Positions 21,953 to 31,546 of a DNA stretch of 64,000 bases are shown here, piece by piece (position 1 is the stretch's first letter; each line of letters opens with the position of its first letter). The notes beneath the pieces were generated by a model that was not told where the DNA came from, searched no databases, and was given only the letters and a program-made list of their open reading frames with translations. This DNA is from an uncultured Erythrobacter sp. (GTDB lineage Bacteria > Pseudomonadota > Alphaproteobacteria > Sphingomonadales > Sphingomonadaceae). The stretch covers positions 372,001-436,000 of the forward strand of contig CANMSD010000002.1 of assembly GCA_947500645.1 (NCBI GenBank), read 5' to 3'. A program made the translations under genes and the position numbers.

Positions 21953-22561
21953 GTGTTCAAAGCCGAACTGATTGAAAAAGCCGCGCGTTTTCGCAGCGCC
22001 GATGAAGATCCGACACGCAACCCGTCGTCGTGCCCTGCGCTCGTGCTCAATGCAGACTATACGCCGCTTTCATACTACCCGCTAAGCCTTTGGCCTTGGC
22101 AGACCGCGATCAAGGCAGTTTTCCTCGACCGTGTGGACATTGTCGCGAGTTACGATCGCGAAGTGCACTCTCCCTCGTTGGACATGAGGATCCCGAGCGT
22201 GATCGCGCTCAGGCAATATGTGAAGCAGAGCGAGTTTCCCGCGTTCACTCGCTTCAACCTGTTCCTGCGCGATCGCTTCCAGTGCCAATATTGCGGCAGC
22301 GGGCAAAACATGACCTTCGACCACGTCATTCCACGACGACTTGGCGGCAAAACCACGTGGGAGAACATCGCCACCGCCTGCGCGCCCTGCAATATGAAGA
22401 AAGGCGGGCGTACGCCAAAGCAGGCGAACATGAGCCTTAGGATGAAGCCGATCAGGCCGACCAGCTGGCAATTACAGCAATATGGGAAGATGTTCCCGCC
22501 GAACTATCTGCACGAAACGTGGCGGGACTGGCTTTATTGGGACATCGAGCTCGAAGAGTGA
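21953..22561 (+). CDS. HNH endonuclease; probable GTG start with SD agggaggag
   Basis: CQYCGSGQNMTFDHVIPRRLGGKTTWENIATACAPCNMKKG. Confidence 0.85.
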   Translation: MFKAELIEKAARFRSADEDPTRNPSSCPALVLNADYTPLSYYPLSLWPWQTAIKAVFLDRVDIVASYDREVHSPSLDMRIPSVIALRQYVKQSEFPAFTRFNLFLRDRFQCQYCGSGQNMTFDHVIPRRLGGKTTWENIATACAPCNMKKGGRTPKQANMSLRMKPIRPTSWQLQQYGKMFPPNYLHETWRDWLYWDIELEE

Positions 22562-22600
22562 GCTAGAGTTGATGTGCTCGATCAAGCGCTTCCAGGCCGG

Positions 22601-23017
22601 TCAGCCTTCGATTACCCGTGTTTCGGGATAATGCTTGTCGAGATGCTTGATGATAATCCGCAGATTCTTCGAATTCGAGCGATACAGAAAGTCTGCCGCG
22701 TCGCCGACGACTGGGACAAGTCCCAGCGCGGTATCGAAAGCGACATTGATACCCATGCGCCAAAGCTTCCACTTTGGAATTTTGAGGTTGCGAGCTTCCC
22801 ACACGATATAAGCGCCCAACGCGGTAGTAACCAAATCGCCAACCACCGGGATCAATCCGACCAACGCATCAAGACCAATCGGTACATTTACACCGGGAAT
22901 TCGAAAACTGCGCTCCAGCAGTGTCTCCATCGCCACCACGCGTTGCCGCACCGATGCCGGATCTGTACCTGTCGGCAGTTCAAAACTGACCGCCTGAGGG
23001 CGTTGAGGCCCTTCCAT
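22601..23017 (-). CDS. DUF4112 domain protein
   Basis: GLDALVGLIPVVGDLVTTALGAYIVWEARNLKIPKWKLWRMGINVAFDTALGLVPVVGDAADF. Confidence 0.85.
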   Translation of the reverse strand: MEGPQRPQAVSFELPTGTDPASVRQRVVAMETLLERSFRIPGVNVPIGLDALVGLIPVVGDLVTTALGAYIVWEARNLKIPKWKLWRMGINVAFDTALGLVPVVGDAADFLYRSNSKNLRIIIKHLDKHYPETRVIEG

Positions 23018-23036
23018 AATTTTCTCCTTATGCCCT

Positions 23037-24500
23037 CTAAATGGTAGGTTGAGAGAGTGGGAACAAGGGGTGCAGCCCCCATTGGTTGGGTTGATAAGCG
23101 TTGATAGTGCCGCGAACCAGCGACCAACGCACCGGTACTCCAAGCGGAATGAAAATCTCTTCGCGCACCAAAATCGAGTGCGCCTCCGCAAATAGGAGCG
23201 CCTTGGCGCGCGGATCGCGCGTTGTGAGCGATTGGGACACAAGCGCGTCTGCTGCCTCTGAGCAGAGACCGATATCCAACTCGCAATTGAACTGGTTCAG
23301 GAACCATCGCGGAGAGGAATAGCGCGCCAGCCGATCGCGGAGCTCCAAGTCCGACCGCTCGCCAAGGTCAACGCGCTCGATTGTCAACCCGATATCGCGC
23401 CAATCGGCCGCGATCTGTTCGAACATCAAATCGCTTCCCGGGCCTCGCGGTAATGCGAGGGTCAAAATTGCCTCCTCGCCGCTTTCGCTTTCCCAGGCAG
23501 CAATACGACGCGCCGCGATGCTGCGCCTTTCCGGCATGGAAAGGTCCTGCCAACGTTCATCGCCAGTGGTCACGGGTTCGAGCAGCTCAAGCGGAACAAT
23601 CCAAGTGGTCGATTGCCAGCCCCCAAGTCCAAATGGCGCGATCATCTCTTCCCGGTCGACGGCCATGGAGAGCGCCTCACGCCTTTGAGGGTCGGCCAAG
23701 ACCCCGTCATCGTTGCGAATGACGATACCGAACAGGCCGAACGCGGGGTCTATCCTGATGTTCCCCTGAGAAAGCGGGCCCAGCTGAGCGGACGGGAAAT
23801 TGGCCAATTGGCCATTCAACAGAATATCCGCGTCACCATTCGCAAATGCAGCCACCGCTTCATCTTCGGGCAGCGACCTGACTGTCATCGGGCGGGATGT
23901 CTCTTCCCAATCCTGCCTTGCCGGTAGCCCGCGCTCTTGAGGAGGCAGCGCACTCAATCGTCCCAATTGTTCCTCGCGAGCAGCGATCATGGGGCCAGCG
24001 CCGCCGCCATCCCGAATCAGGCCCATTTCCGGCTGAGCCAACAGCCGCAAGAATTCAGGCATTGGGGCAGACAAGCGAACCTCTACGACACGGCCCGTCA
24101 TCGCTCTGACTTCAGTCACCTTGGCGAGGTCCAAGCCCAGCGAAGTGCCTCGCAGGCGTCGCAAATTATCATTGAGCAGTACACGCACGTCAGCAGCGGA
24201 TATCTCTTCGCCGTCAGGCCAAGTGGAATCGCGCAGTCTGAAAATATAGCTTTGGCCATCATCGGTGATGATCCAACGCTCTGCAATTGCAGGGATAACC
24301 TGACCAGACGCATCGAGCGCGACCAACCCCTCATGAGTGGCAGCACGCAGATGCTGAGCGGCGGGGGCGAGCCTGACACCTTCCTGGAAGAGGCTTTCTG
24401 GCTCGCCGATGATCACGACATCAACCGGCCCATCATCGACTGACGAACCACATGAAGTTAGCGCCAGAGCGCACAGAGTTAGAGTGCAGAATCGCATCAC
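23037..24500 (-). CDS. ABC transporter substrate-binding protein, family 5, lipoprotein
   Basis: Lipobox LTSCGSS; SBP_bac_5-type sequence FRLRDSTWPDGEEISAADVR. Confidence 0.85.
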   Translation of the reverse strand: MMRFCTLTLCALALTSCGSSVDDGPVDVVIIGEPESLFQEGVRLAPAAQHLRAATHEGLVALDASGQVIPAIAERWIITDDGQSYIFRLRDSTWPDGEEISAADVRVLLNDNLRRLRGTSLGLDLAKVTEVRAMTGRVVEVRLSAPMPEFLRLLAQPEMGLIRDGGGAGPMIAAREEQLGRLSALPPQERGLPARQDWEETSRPMTVRSLPEDEAVAAFANGDADILLNGQLANFPSAQLGPLSQGNIRIDPAFGLFGIVIRNDDGVLADPQRREALSMAVDREEMIAPFGLGGWQSTTWIVPLELLEPVTTGDERWQDLSMPERRSIAARRIAAWESESGEEAILTLALPRGPGSDLMFEQIAADWRDIGLTIERVDLGERSDLELRDRLARYSSPRWFLNQFNCELDIGLCSEAADALVSQSLTTRDPRAKALLFAEAHSILVREEIFIPLGVPVRWSLVRGTINAYQPNQWGLHPLFPLSQPTI

Positions 24501-24558
24501 GGCAATTCCGCTTAGCAGGTTGATGGAGCCCGGTCAGCGCGCAACCACCCAGAAATTA

Positions 24559-24936
24559 TCAGACTTTACGAAGGGTCCGCGGACTAGGCGCCGGGGGCGC
24601 ACGATGGGCTGGAGACCGGTCAAGAATATCAGCCGGTGCATTTTGACTGGAATCTGTCGGCTTGCGCGCGGCCTGAGAGTCGATTTCTTCGTCGAATGCA
24701 ACGCCGAAACGGTCATCTTGAACCCATGCGACGGTACCCGCAACCGAACCGACGTTGCGGAGCTCGATGTCCAAACGGTTTCCGCGTTGGACACGCAAAT
24801 TGCCTTCACCCATCATTCCGCCATCGGAAAGATTGCGCACTTTCACACGGTGAGTATCCGCCTCTTGCTCGATCCGAATGCCGGCGAGCAAAAGGAGGCT
24901 GTCGCGCGACACACTCCTGGTCTCAACACCCGTCAT
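24559..24936 (-). CDS. PilZ domain protein
   Basis: HRVKVRNLSDGGMMGEGNLRVQRGNRLDIELRNVGSVAGTVAWVQDDRFGVAFDEEID. Confidence 0.8.
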   Translation of the reverse strand: MTGVETRSVSRDSLLLLAGIRIEQEADTHRVKVRNLSDGGMMGEGNLRVQRGNRLDIELRNVGSVAGTVAWVQDDRFGVAFDEEIDSQAARKPTDSSQNAPADILDRSPAHRAPPAPSPRTLRKV

Positions 24937-25051
24937 CTTTGGTAGTCTCCTGCGCCCTTAAGTCATCTGTTTTTCGCTCATTGCGCGGGTAGCGCGTTAA
25001 GCATTGATCCGCGCTTTTTCAGCGCATGGAAGGCGGGCTATGCCTCAGGAA

Positions 25052-25066
25052 CTAACGATTGTTTAA
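25052..25066. promoter_or_regulatory. CtrA-like half-site pair CTAA-N7-TTAA upstream of the PilZ gene
   Basis: ctaacgattgtttaa; one mismatch to TTAA-N7-TTAA. Confidence 0.4.
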
Positions 25067-25125
25067 GGAAGGGCGGGACTGCATCTGCAAAAATAGGGCC
25101 GTCCCAAATTGGCACTTTTCGTGCC

Positions 25126-25584
25126 CTAATCGTCTCTGGATATCTTTTCTTTGCGCTCGTGAGCCTCTTGAGCTTCGACCGTCATGGTGGCGACGGGGCG
25201 TGCGATAAGGCGTTTCAAACCAATCGGATCGCCAGTGACTTCGCAATAACCATATTCGCCTTCGTCAATTCGGCGCAGCGCGGAGTCGATTTTTGAAACC
25301 AGTTTGCGCTGGCGATCGCGAGTCCGAAGCTCGATACCCCAATCCGTCTCGCTCGATGCGCGATCATTGAGGTCAGCTTCGCGAATGGGGCCATCCTGCA
25401 GCGATTGCAGGGTCTGATCGGCAGCGTCATGGATCGAACGTTTCCATTCAATCAGCAGCATGCGAAAATAGTTCTGCTGCTGCTCGCACATATACTCTTC
25501 GCCGTCGCTCGGAACATATCCTGGCGGCAACATGCGCTTGGCTTTTGCTAGAATATCGATGTCATCAGTCGCCGCAGTGGCCAT
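25126..25584 (-). CDS. dksA: DksA/TraR-family transcription factor
   Basis: Length and C-terminus GEYGYCEVTGDPIGLKRLIARP. Confidence 0.92.
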   Translation of the reverse strand: MATAATDDIDILAKAKRMLPPGYVPSDGEEYMCEQQQNYFRMLLIEWKRSIHDAADQTLQSLQDGPIREADLNDRASSETDWGIELRTRDRQRKLVSKIDSALRRIDEGEYGYCEVTGDPIGLKRLIARPVATMTVEAQEAHERKEKISRDD

Positions 25585-25804
25585 GTGGTCCTCTTAACCC
25601 AATCAGTTCCCGCGAGACTTCCAAAACCCGAGCCTGGATCTTTCCAATGGCTACGCCGACCCCCCAAAAGCCAACGCTTGAGCGGGCCTATAGGCGTGGG
25701 ACTGTATGCACACAAGCCGCTTTCCATATTGCTAACGCCAATCATGCAAAATCCGGTGGGATGGAGGCTTTCTTGTCGTCGCGAGCGAAAAAATAAGATC
25801 GTCG

Positions 25805-25819
25805 TTAACGAATTGTTGA
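25805..25819. promoter_or_regulatory. CtrA-like TTAA-N7-TTGA upstream of the Sel1-like gene
   Basis: ttaacgaattgttga; one mismatch; about 70 bp before the ATG. Confidence 0.4.
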
Positions 25820-25886
25820 CCATGATTGGCGACTTCTCCGTCAAGCGATCCAGCCGGGGGGCGTTGGATACGCGGTTAAACGGGGT

Positions 25887-26225
25887 ATGAAGAACATGGA
25901 ACTGAAGCCGATTGATGGTGGTGCAGCCACGAAATTGGACAAGACGCAAAACGATCTGATCGTTGCGCAATATCTGGCAGCTGCCGCAAACGGGGACGTA
26001 TCAGCGCATTTCGATCTTGGCGTGTCGTTCTCGACTGGCAGCAACGGCGCTGATTGTGATCTCATCGAAGCGCACAAATGGTTCAACCTTGCTGCCGCTC
26101 AGGGCCATGAAGAGGCATCCTGGTGTCGCGCGGATATCTCGGAAGAAATGACAGCCCGCGAAATCGCCGAAGCCCAACGCCGCGCACGACAATGGCTGGC
26201 AGATGGACGTCGAAAGGTTGCCTAA
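25887..26225 (+). CDS. Sel1-like repeat protein
   Basis: AHKWFNLAAAQGHEEA and AHFDLGVSFSTG repeats. Confidence 0.7.
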   Translation: MKNMELKPIDGGAATKLDKTQNDLIVAQYLAAAANGDVSAHFDLGVSFSTGSNGADCDLIEAHKWFNLAAAQGHEEASWCRADISEEMTAREIAEAQRRARQWLADGRRKVA

Positions 26226-27358
26226 CCCTTCTTGAAGGGCGTTCTCGCATCAAGCAGTAGTTGATCGGTGGAAACGCCGTCGCGTTCTCGCTCGAGGAAG
26301 TCGGCAACAGCTGCGCGAAAGCCCGGATCAGCAATCCAATGCGCAGACCAGGTTTGGACAGGCTCATAGCCGCGAGCAAGCTTGTGACCGCCTTGAGCAC
26401 CCGCTTCGACCCGCTGAAGGCCGAGCTCAATGGCGATCTCAATCGCCTGATAGTAACAAAGTTCGAAATGCAGGAAGCGCACGTCGCGAGTGCAACCCCA
26501 ATAGCGGCCATAGAGAGCGTTTTGGCCGATAAAGTTGAGCGCTCCCGCGATCGGTTGCTCGCCATCGAGCGCGAGCAGTAGAACCAGCCGCTCTCCCATC
26601 CGTTCACCCAATAGCGTGAACGCTTCGCGCGTGAGATAGGGCGTTCCCCATTTTCGCGCGCCGGTGTCTTGATAAAACACCCAGAATGCATCCCAATGCT
26701 CTGGCTTAATCTCGTCTCCGGACAGGCGCATAATGCTTACATCGGCTTGCGCGACCGCGCGTTCTTTACGGAGGTTCTTGCGCTTTCGAGAGGACAGCGC
26801 CGTCAGAAAATCATCGAAAGAAGCGTAGTCGCGGTTGATCCAATGAAACTGGATATCGTTGCGAACCAGCCAGCCTGCATCCTCGAATAGATGCAACTGG
26901 TCCTGATCGATGAATGTGGCGTGCGCCGATGAGAGGCCGCTTTGCTCACAAACCAATTCCGCACCTTTCAAGAGGTGCGGCGCGAAAGCATCGTCCGATA
27001 GGAGCAAGCGTGGTCCATTCGCGGGCGTGAACGGTGCAGCAATCTGCAGCTTGGGATAGTAACGTCCACCAGCGCGTTGATAGGCATCTGCCCAGCTGTG
27101 ATCGAAAACATATTCGCCTTGACTGTGCCCCTTGGCGTAGCTGGGCATGGCCGCAAGTAATTTCCCGTCAGCATCAGTGATAGTGATCGGCACCGGATCC
27201 CAACCCGTGCCCTCCCCCACACTGCCGGAGTCCTCCATCGCAGTCAGAAATTCGTGACTGACAAAAGGATTGTCCTTTGGATTGAGCGCATTCCAGGCAT
27301 CGGCCTTTAGCGAACCGACAGACGGCACGAGCCTTACGGTGAGCTCGCTCTCACTCAT
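26222..27358 (-). CDS. GNAT/FemAB-like N-acyltransferase
   Basis: LRKERAVAQ..., ALYGRYWGCTRDVRFLHFELCYYQAIEIAIELGLQRVEAGAQGGHKLARGY. Confidence 0.85.
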   Translation of the reverse strand: MSESELTVRLVPSVGSLKADAWNALNPKDNPFVSHEFLTAMEDSGSVGEGTGWDPVPITITDADGKLLAAMPSYAKGHSQGEYVFDHSWADAYQRAGGRYYPKLQIAAPFTPANGPRLLLSDDAFAPHLLKGAELVCEQSGLSSAHATFIDQDQLHLFEDAGWLVRNDIQFHWINRDYASFDDFLTALSSRKRKNLRKERAVAQADVSIMRLSGDEIKPEHWDAFWVFYQDTGARKWGTPYLTREAFTLLGERMGERLVLLLALDGEQPIAGALNFIGQNALYGRYWGCTRDVRFLHFELCYYQAIEIAIELGLQRVEAGAQGGHKLARGYEPVQTWSAHWIADPGFRAAVADFLERERDGVSTDQLLLDARTPFKKG

Positions 27359-28083
27359 CCAATGCCCTCGCCTTCGGCAATCGGTGCGTCGATCAAGCCA
27401 ATCGCCTTCTCACGCAATTCGCGGCTGCGGATGGTCCAGCTTAGCAAGGGCTTTCCTGTCTCACGCCATAGCGAACAGATCGAATTGGGTAGATCGCGGA
27501 TATCCATTGCAAGGAAATCTGGCTGGGCCGCTTCCAGCGCGCCTGCCTCCCTCCACGCTCCAAGAAAGCCGAGGTCCAGCGTATCGGTGCAAACGAGGCC
27601 TCGCGTTGTGCCAGGGGCATTCTGAGCGAACCATCCGCCGACGCGCGGGTCGAAACTCATCACTGCATGCTCGCCGCGATAGCTCTCCAAGGCAGCGCTG
27701 ACCAAAGCGCAACTGCGTTCGACATCATAGCCCGGTTTCGACTTGATTTCGATCAGCAGTGGGACCTGCCCATCTACGATCTTGAGAAAAGCCGACAATG
27801 GAATCGGCGTGTGTTCGGTGCCGAGCAGCGAAAGCTGCTCAAGCTCCGCCGCGCTCGCATTCTCAGTCGCGCCTACGCCGGTTGTCAGACGTTCCAGTTC
27901 CCAGTCGTGGAACACCATTGGGCAGTTATCGTGGCTCAGCTGGATGTCACATTCTATTCCCATACCAGCGGAGATTGCCGCCCGCGCCGCAGCCACAGAG
28001 TTCTCTGGCACGCCTTCACCGTGCAGGCCGCGATGCGCGTATGACCAATTGGTCAGCCAGTCCGGAATAGATCGATCATTCAC
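27355..28083 (-). CDS. Glycerophosphodiester phosphodiesterase; probable GTG start
   Basis: AHRGLHG.PENSVAAARAAISAGMGIECDIQLSHD. Confidence 0.88.
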   Translation of the reverse strand: MNDRSIPDWLTNWSYAHRGLHGEGVPENSVAAARAAISAGMGIECDIQLSHDNCPMVFHDWELERLTTGVGATENASAAELEQLSLLGTEHTPIPLSAFLKIVDGQVPLLIEIKSKPGYDVERSCALVSAALESYRGEHAVMSFDPRVGGWFAQNAPGTTRGLVCTDTLDLGFLGAWREAGALEAAQPDFLAMDIRDLPNSICSLWRETGKPLLSWTIRSRELREKAIGLIDAPIAEGEGIG

Positions 28084-28537
28084 CGGAGATTGCGATGATT
28101 GCGTCGACCTCCACCGCCGCTCCAAGGGGCAGAGCCGACACACCGACAGCAGCCCGCGCGTGACGGCCAATGTCGCCGAATACTTCGAACATCAGATCGG
28201 AGGCACCATTTGCCACTTTAGGTTGATCGGTAAATTCAGGGGTGGAGTTGACGAATGCGCCGAGCTTCACAATTCGAGCGACCTGATCGAGCGGAATATC
28301 AGTGGCTTTCAACTGCGCGAGGATCATCAATCCGCATGCCCGTGCAGCCGCCATACCGTCTTCCACTGAAACGTCTTCACCAAGTCGCCCCGTCACCAAC
28401 TCGCCATCGATAAACGGCAGCTGGCCAGAAACATGCGCGAATCCGTTTTGCACGACAACGGGCACATAACTTGCAACCGGAGCAGCAGCTTCAGGCAAGG
28501 TAATTCCCAGCTCCATCAAACGCGCTTCGATATTCAT
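28076..28537 (-). CDS. RidA family protein
   Basis: GFAHVSGQLPFIDGELVTGRLGEDVSVEDGMAAARACGLMILAQLK. Confidence 0.88.
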   Translation of the reverse strand: MNIEARLMELGITLPEAAAPVASYVPVVVQNGFAHVSGQLPFIDGELVTGRLGEDVSVEDGMAAARACGLMILAQLKATDIPLDQVARIVKLGAFVNSTPEFTDQPKVANGASDLMFEVFGDIGRHARAAVGVSALPLGAAVEVDAIIAISGE

Positions 28538-28546
28538 GGGAAACTC

Positions 28547-29164
28547 CTAGTCCAATTGATCCAACAGCCATGGCAACGCCTGCGACCATTGGTCGATCCG
28601 GGCATCAGCATGGCCAGCTTTGTGGGCACAGTCGATATGGCTTGCGATCATCGGCTCGCCGCAAAGGTGCAGACGAACTGTGTCTGGTACAATCTCGGCA
28701 GCGGACGCATGGTGTTGGGCCAAATCGTCAATGAAGATCGCCTTGCTCGGCGCATATTCGTCGATGATCGCTTGTAGAGCGGGACCCTTAGGCCCTTGGT
28801 TGGTGAACACGCGAGCATGAACGTCACAAGCAGCCAATTGCTCAGCTCGACGATCGCGCCGCTCGTCTACAAGATTTGTGAGGATCACAACATCGGCCTG
28901 CTCAGCCAGCCGATTGATGCCCTCCACGGCGCCGGCGATGGGCGATTGTCGATCCATTTCGGTATCGAAAAAGCCGCCCAGAAAGCGCCAGATGTCTTTC
29001 TGTTCCAGCACTTCGCCTGAATCCTGCCAGCGCAAGGCATTGGCAAAGTTGTTCCCCTCAAGGGCGAAGTTTACGCCTTGGCTATCCTCCAGCCAGTCCT
29101 TGAAATGCGTGACCATATGCAGGATCACTTCGTCGCAATCGCTGATGATAAGCGGACGGCTCAC
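28547..29164 (-). CDS. HAD-family hydrolase; GTG start overlapping upstream stop (GTGA)
   Basis: ISDCDEVILHMV, VVILTNLVDERRDRR, KAIFIDDLAQH. Confidence 0.8.
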   Translation of the reverse strand: MSRPLIISDCDEVILHMVTHFKDWLEDSQGVNFALEGNNFANALRWQDSGEVLEQKDIWRFLGGFFDTEMDRQSPIAGAVEGINRLAEQADVVILTNLVDERRDRRAEQLAACDVHARVFTNQGPKGPALQAIIDEYAPSKAIFIDDLAQHHASAAEIVPDTVRLHLCGEPMIASHIDCAHKAGHADARIDQWSQALPWLLDQLD

Positions 29165-29511
29165 GCGCTAAGCTCCTGCCGCGCCGCGATCAGTTCCTCG
29201 GGCGTTACAGCCAGTGCTTCTGCTGCCCGCACCAGGTCCGGTTCGTGATTGGCGAGGAAATCGAGCACTGACCCCAGCATCGTAGGGTCATTCAGCCCGG
29301 TCCGAAGCGTGTCAGGATCGAGGCCGGTCAGCGTGAGGTATCGATGGGCCCGATCATCATCTTCAAGCACCCAACCGAGCACGGCAAGCGCCAGGGTTTC
29401 AGGGCTAAGCGCCTTCGGTGCATCTTGAGCGGAATCGTGATTTTGAATTGTAGTAACCTCTTGGCCGCGGTAGTCAGTCTCTCGCGAGGGGAGCGCAAAG
29501 GTCAGTGGCAA
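29161..29511 (-). CDS. DUF3572-type protein; start uncertain
   Basis: LSPETLALAVLGWVLEDDDRAHRYLTLTGLDPDTLR. Confidence 0.75.
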   Translation of the reverse strand: MPLTFALPSRETDYRGQEVTTIQNHDSAQDAPKALSPETLALAVLGWVLEDDDRAHRYLTLTGLDPDTLRTGLNDPTMLGSVLDFLANHEPDLVRAAEALAVTPEELIAARQELSA

Positions 29512-29867
29512 AGCGAATCTTGGTTGTCGAGGATAATGACCTTAATCGGAAATTGTTCTGTGATGTATTGAAGGCGAACGGATACGAAGTCGATCCGGTC
29601 GCGGATGGCGAACAGGTGCTGGACATGGCTCGTACGGTCGTGCCCGACCTGATTATCATGGACATCCAGCTGCCCGGCATTTCAGGCGTAGATTTGATCG
29701 AAGCTGCCAAACGCGACACGTCGCTGTGCGAAATCCCGGTATTGGCTGTCACCGCCTTCGCTGGCAAAGGCGATGAAGAGCGTATCAGATCGGCTGGTGC
29801 TGCAGGATATCTGTCAAAACCCGTTTCAATCATGCCCTTCATGAATGCAGTGAAAGCGTTGGTCTGA
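29505..29867 (+). CDS. divK: Single-domain response regulator DivK
   Basis: MAKRILVVEDNDLNRKLFCDVLKANGYEV...DLIIMDIQLPGISGVDLI. Confidence 0.92.
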   Translation: MAKRILVVEDNDLNRKLFCDVLKANGYEVDPVADGEQVLDMARTVVPDLIIMDIQLPGISGVDLIEAAKRDTSLCEIPVLAVTAFAGKGDEERIRSAGAAGYLSKPVSIMPFMNAVKALV

Positions 29868-29982
29868 TCTGCGAAGAGCGTCTGGCAGCTTGTTTGTCGG
29901 TCGTTTGCCCACCATCTAAACTTGACATTGAGGCGGAAGAACCGCTTTTCATCATGAAAATGCCAAGCCTTCCGGCACCATA

Positions 29983-30270
29983 ATGCAGCCCAAGCCGCTG
30001 CGCGCGAAAGAAAGTGAGCCCCTTCCAATGGACCCAGCCGCAGTTGACGAGCGTATTCGCACCCTGATCGAGCCGTTCAATAAGAAGGGCGTCGAAATCA
30101 CGGATGCCACGACATTCCAGAACGATCTGGAATTCGACAGTCTGACGGTGATGGATTTCGTGGCTGAGATTGAAGACGAGTTCGATGTCATAATCAGCAT
30201 GAACCAACAGGCCGAAATCGAGAATTACGGTCAACTGGTCGCAGCAGTGCACAAACTTCAGGATAGCTGA
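29983..30270 (+). CDS. Acyl carrier protein, presumed sphingolipid-dedicated
   Basis: EFDSLTVMDFVAEIEDEFDV; precedes the SPT gene. Confidence 0.85.
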   Translation: MQPKPLRAKESEPLPMDPAAVDERIRTLIEPFNKKGVEITDATTFQNDLEFDSLTVMDFVAEIEDEFDVIISMNQQAEIENYGQLVAAVHKLQDS

Positions 30271-30284
30271 TAAAGGCTCATCCC

Positions 30285-31514
30285 ATGACTGAGAACGCTA
30301 CCGCTACCGTTGAACGAGCAGATCTGTTTGCGAAGTTCGACCCCATCATCCAGACCCGTGAAACTCTGCTCGCTAGCGGCGTCGAAGACCCATACAATCT
30401 GGTAATGGAAAAGGTGCTGTCGCCGACCCGGGCAATATGCAACGGGCGCGATACGATCCTGCTCGGCACATATAATTACATGGGCATGACGTTCGATCCC
30501 GACGTTCTGGATGCGGGCAAGCAAGCACTCGCCGACTATGGCTCCGGTACCACCGGGAGCCGCGTTCTCAATGGCACGTATCAGGGTCACAAAGAGTGCG
30601 AAGACGCGCTCAAGGAATTTTACCGGATGGACCATGCGATGGTCTTCTCGACCGGCTATCAGGCGAACCTGGGGATTATCTCAACCATCGCAGGTAAAGG
30701 CGATTACATCGTCCTCGACATCGATAGCCATGCTTCGATCTATGATGGCTGCGCCATGGGCAAGGCCGAGATCGTGCCGTTCAAACACAACGATATCGAA
30801 GCGCTCGAAAAGCGGCTTCGACGCATTCCGGAAGGCGCAGGCATCCTGGTTGTGCTTGAAGGCGTCTATTCGATGATGGGTGACGTTGCTCCGCTCAAAG
30901 AGATGGTCGCCATCTGCAAGAAATACGGCGCGATGGTGCTGGTCGATGAAGCGCACTCAATGGGCTTTATCGGTGAGAATGGACGCGGCGTGTGTGAAGA
31001 ACAGGGCGTGATCGATGATTGCGATTTCATCATCGGCACCTTCTCCAAGAGCGTCGGAACGGTCGGTGGCTTTTGCGTTTCCAACCACCCCAAGTTCGAC
31101 ATTATGCGGCTTGTTTGCCGCCCCTATGTCTTCACAGCCAGCCTGCCGCCAAGCGTGGTCGCGACCGCAGCGACATCGATCCGCAAGCTCATGCATGGAT
31201 CAAACAAGCGCGCGCATCTTTGGGAGAATTCGAAGACGCTTCATAGAGGGCTCCTCGACCTCGGATTCGAACTGGGAACGGATGAGCCACAGAGCGCGAT
31301 TATCGCCGTGATCATGCCCGATCTCCAGCGCGGCGCGATGATGTGGGAAGCGCTGCTTAAGGAGGGCCTCTACGTAAATCTTGCCCGTCCACCGGCGACA
31401 CCCGCAAACATGACGCTACTGCGATGCTCTCTATGCGCCGAGCATTCATCGGAGGAGGTCAAAACGATCCTCTCAATGTTTGAGCGGGCGGGCAAAGCAA
31501 CCGGGATTATCTGA
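30285..31514 (+). CDS. spt: Serine palmitoyltransferase (alpha-oxoamine synthase)
   Basis: NYMGMTFDPDV, DEAHSMGFIGENGRG, GTFSKSVGTVGGF; adjacent ACP. Confidence 0.9.
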   Translation: MTENATATVERADLFAKFDPIIQTRETLLASGVEDPYNLVMEKVLSPTRAICNGRDTILLGTYNYMGMTFDPDVLDAGKQALADYGSGTTGSRVLNGTYQGHKECEDALKEFYRMDHAMVFSTGYQANLGIISTIAGKGDYIVLDIDSHASIYDGCAMGKAEIVPFKHNDIEALEKRLRRIPEGAGILVVLEGVYSMMGDVAPLKEMVAICKKYGAMVLVDEAHSMGFIGENGRGVCEEQGVIDDCDFIIGTFSKSVGTVGGFCVSNHPKFDIMRLVCRPYVFTASLPPSVVATAATSIRKLMHGSNKRAHLWENSKTLHRGLLDLGFELGTDEPQSAIIAVIMPDLQRGAMMWEALLKEGLYVNLARPPATPANMTLLRCSLCAEHSSEEVKTILSMFERAGKATGII

Positions 31515-31546
31515 CGCAAGGAATTGCGCCGCAGATCGATAACTAG

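Noticed and set aside
25111-25125. GGCAC-ttttc-GTGCC resembling a sigma-54 -24/-12 element on the minus strand
   Set aside because: Symmetric hairpin immediately after the dksA stop; more likely a 3' end structure, with mismatches in both sigma-54 boxes
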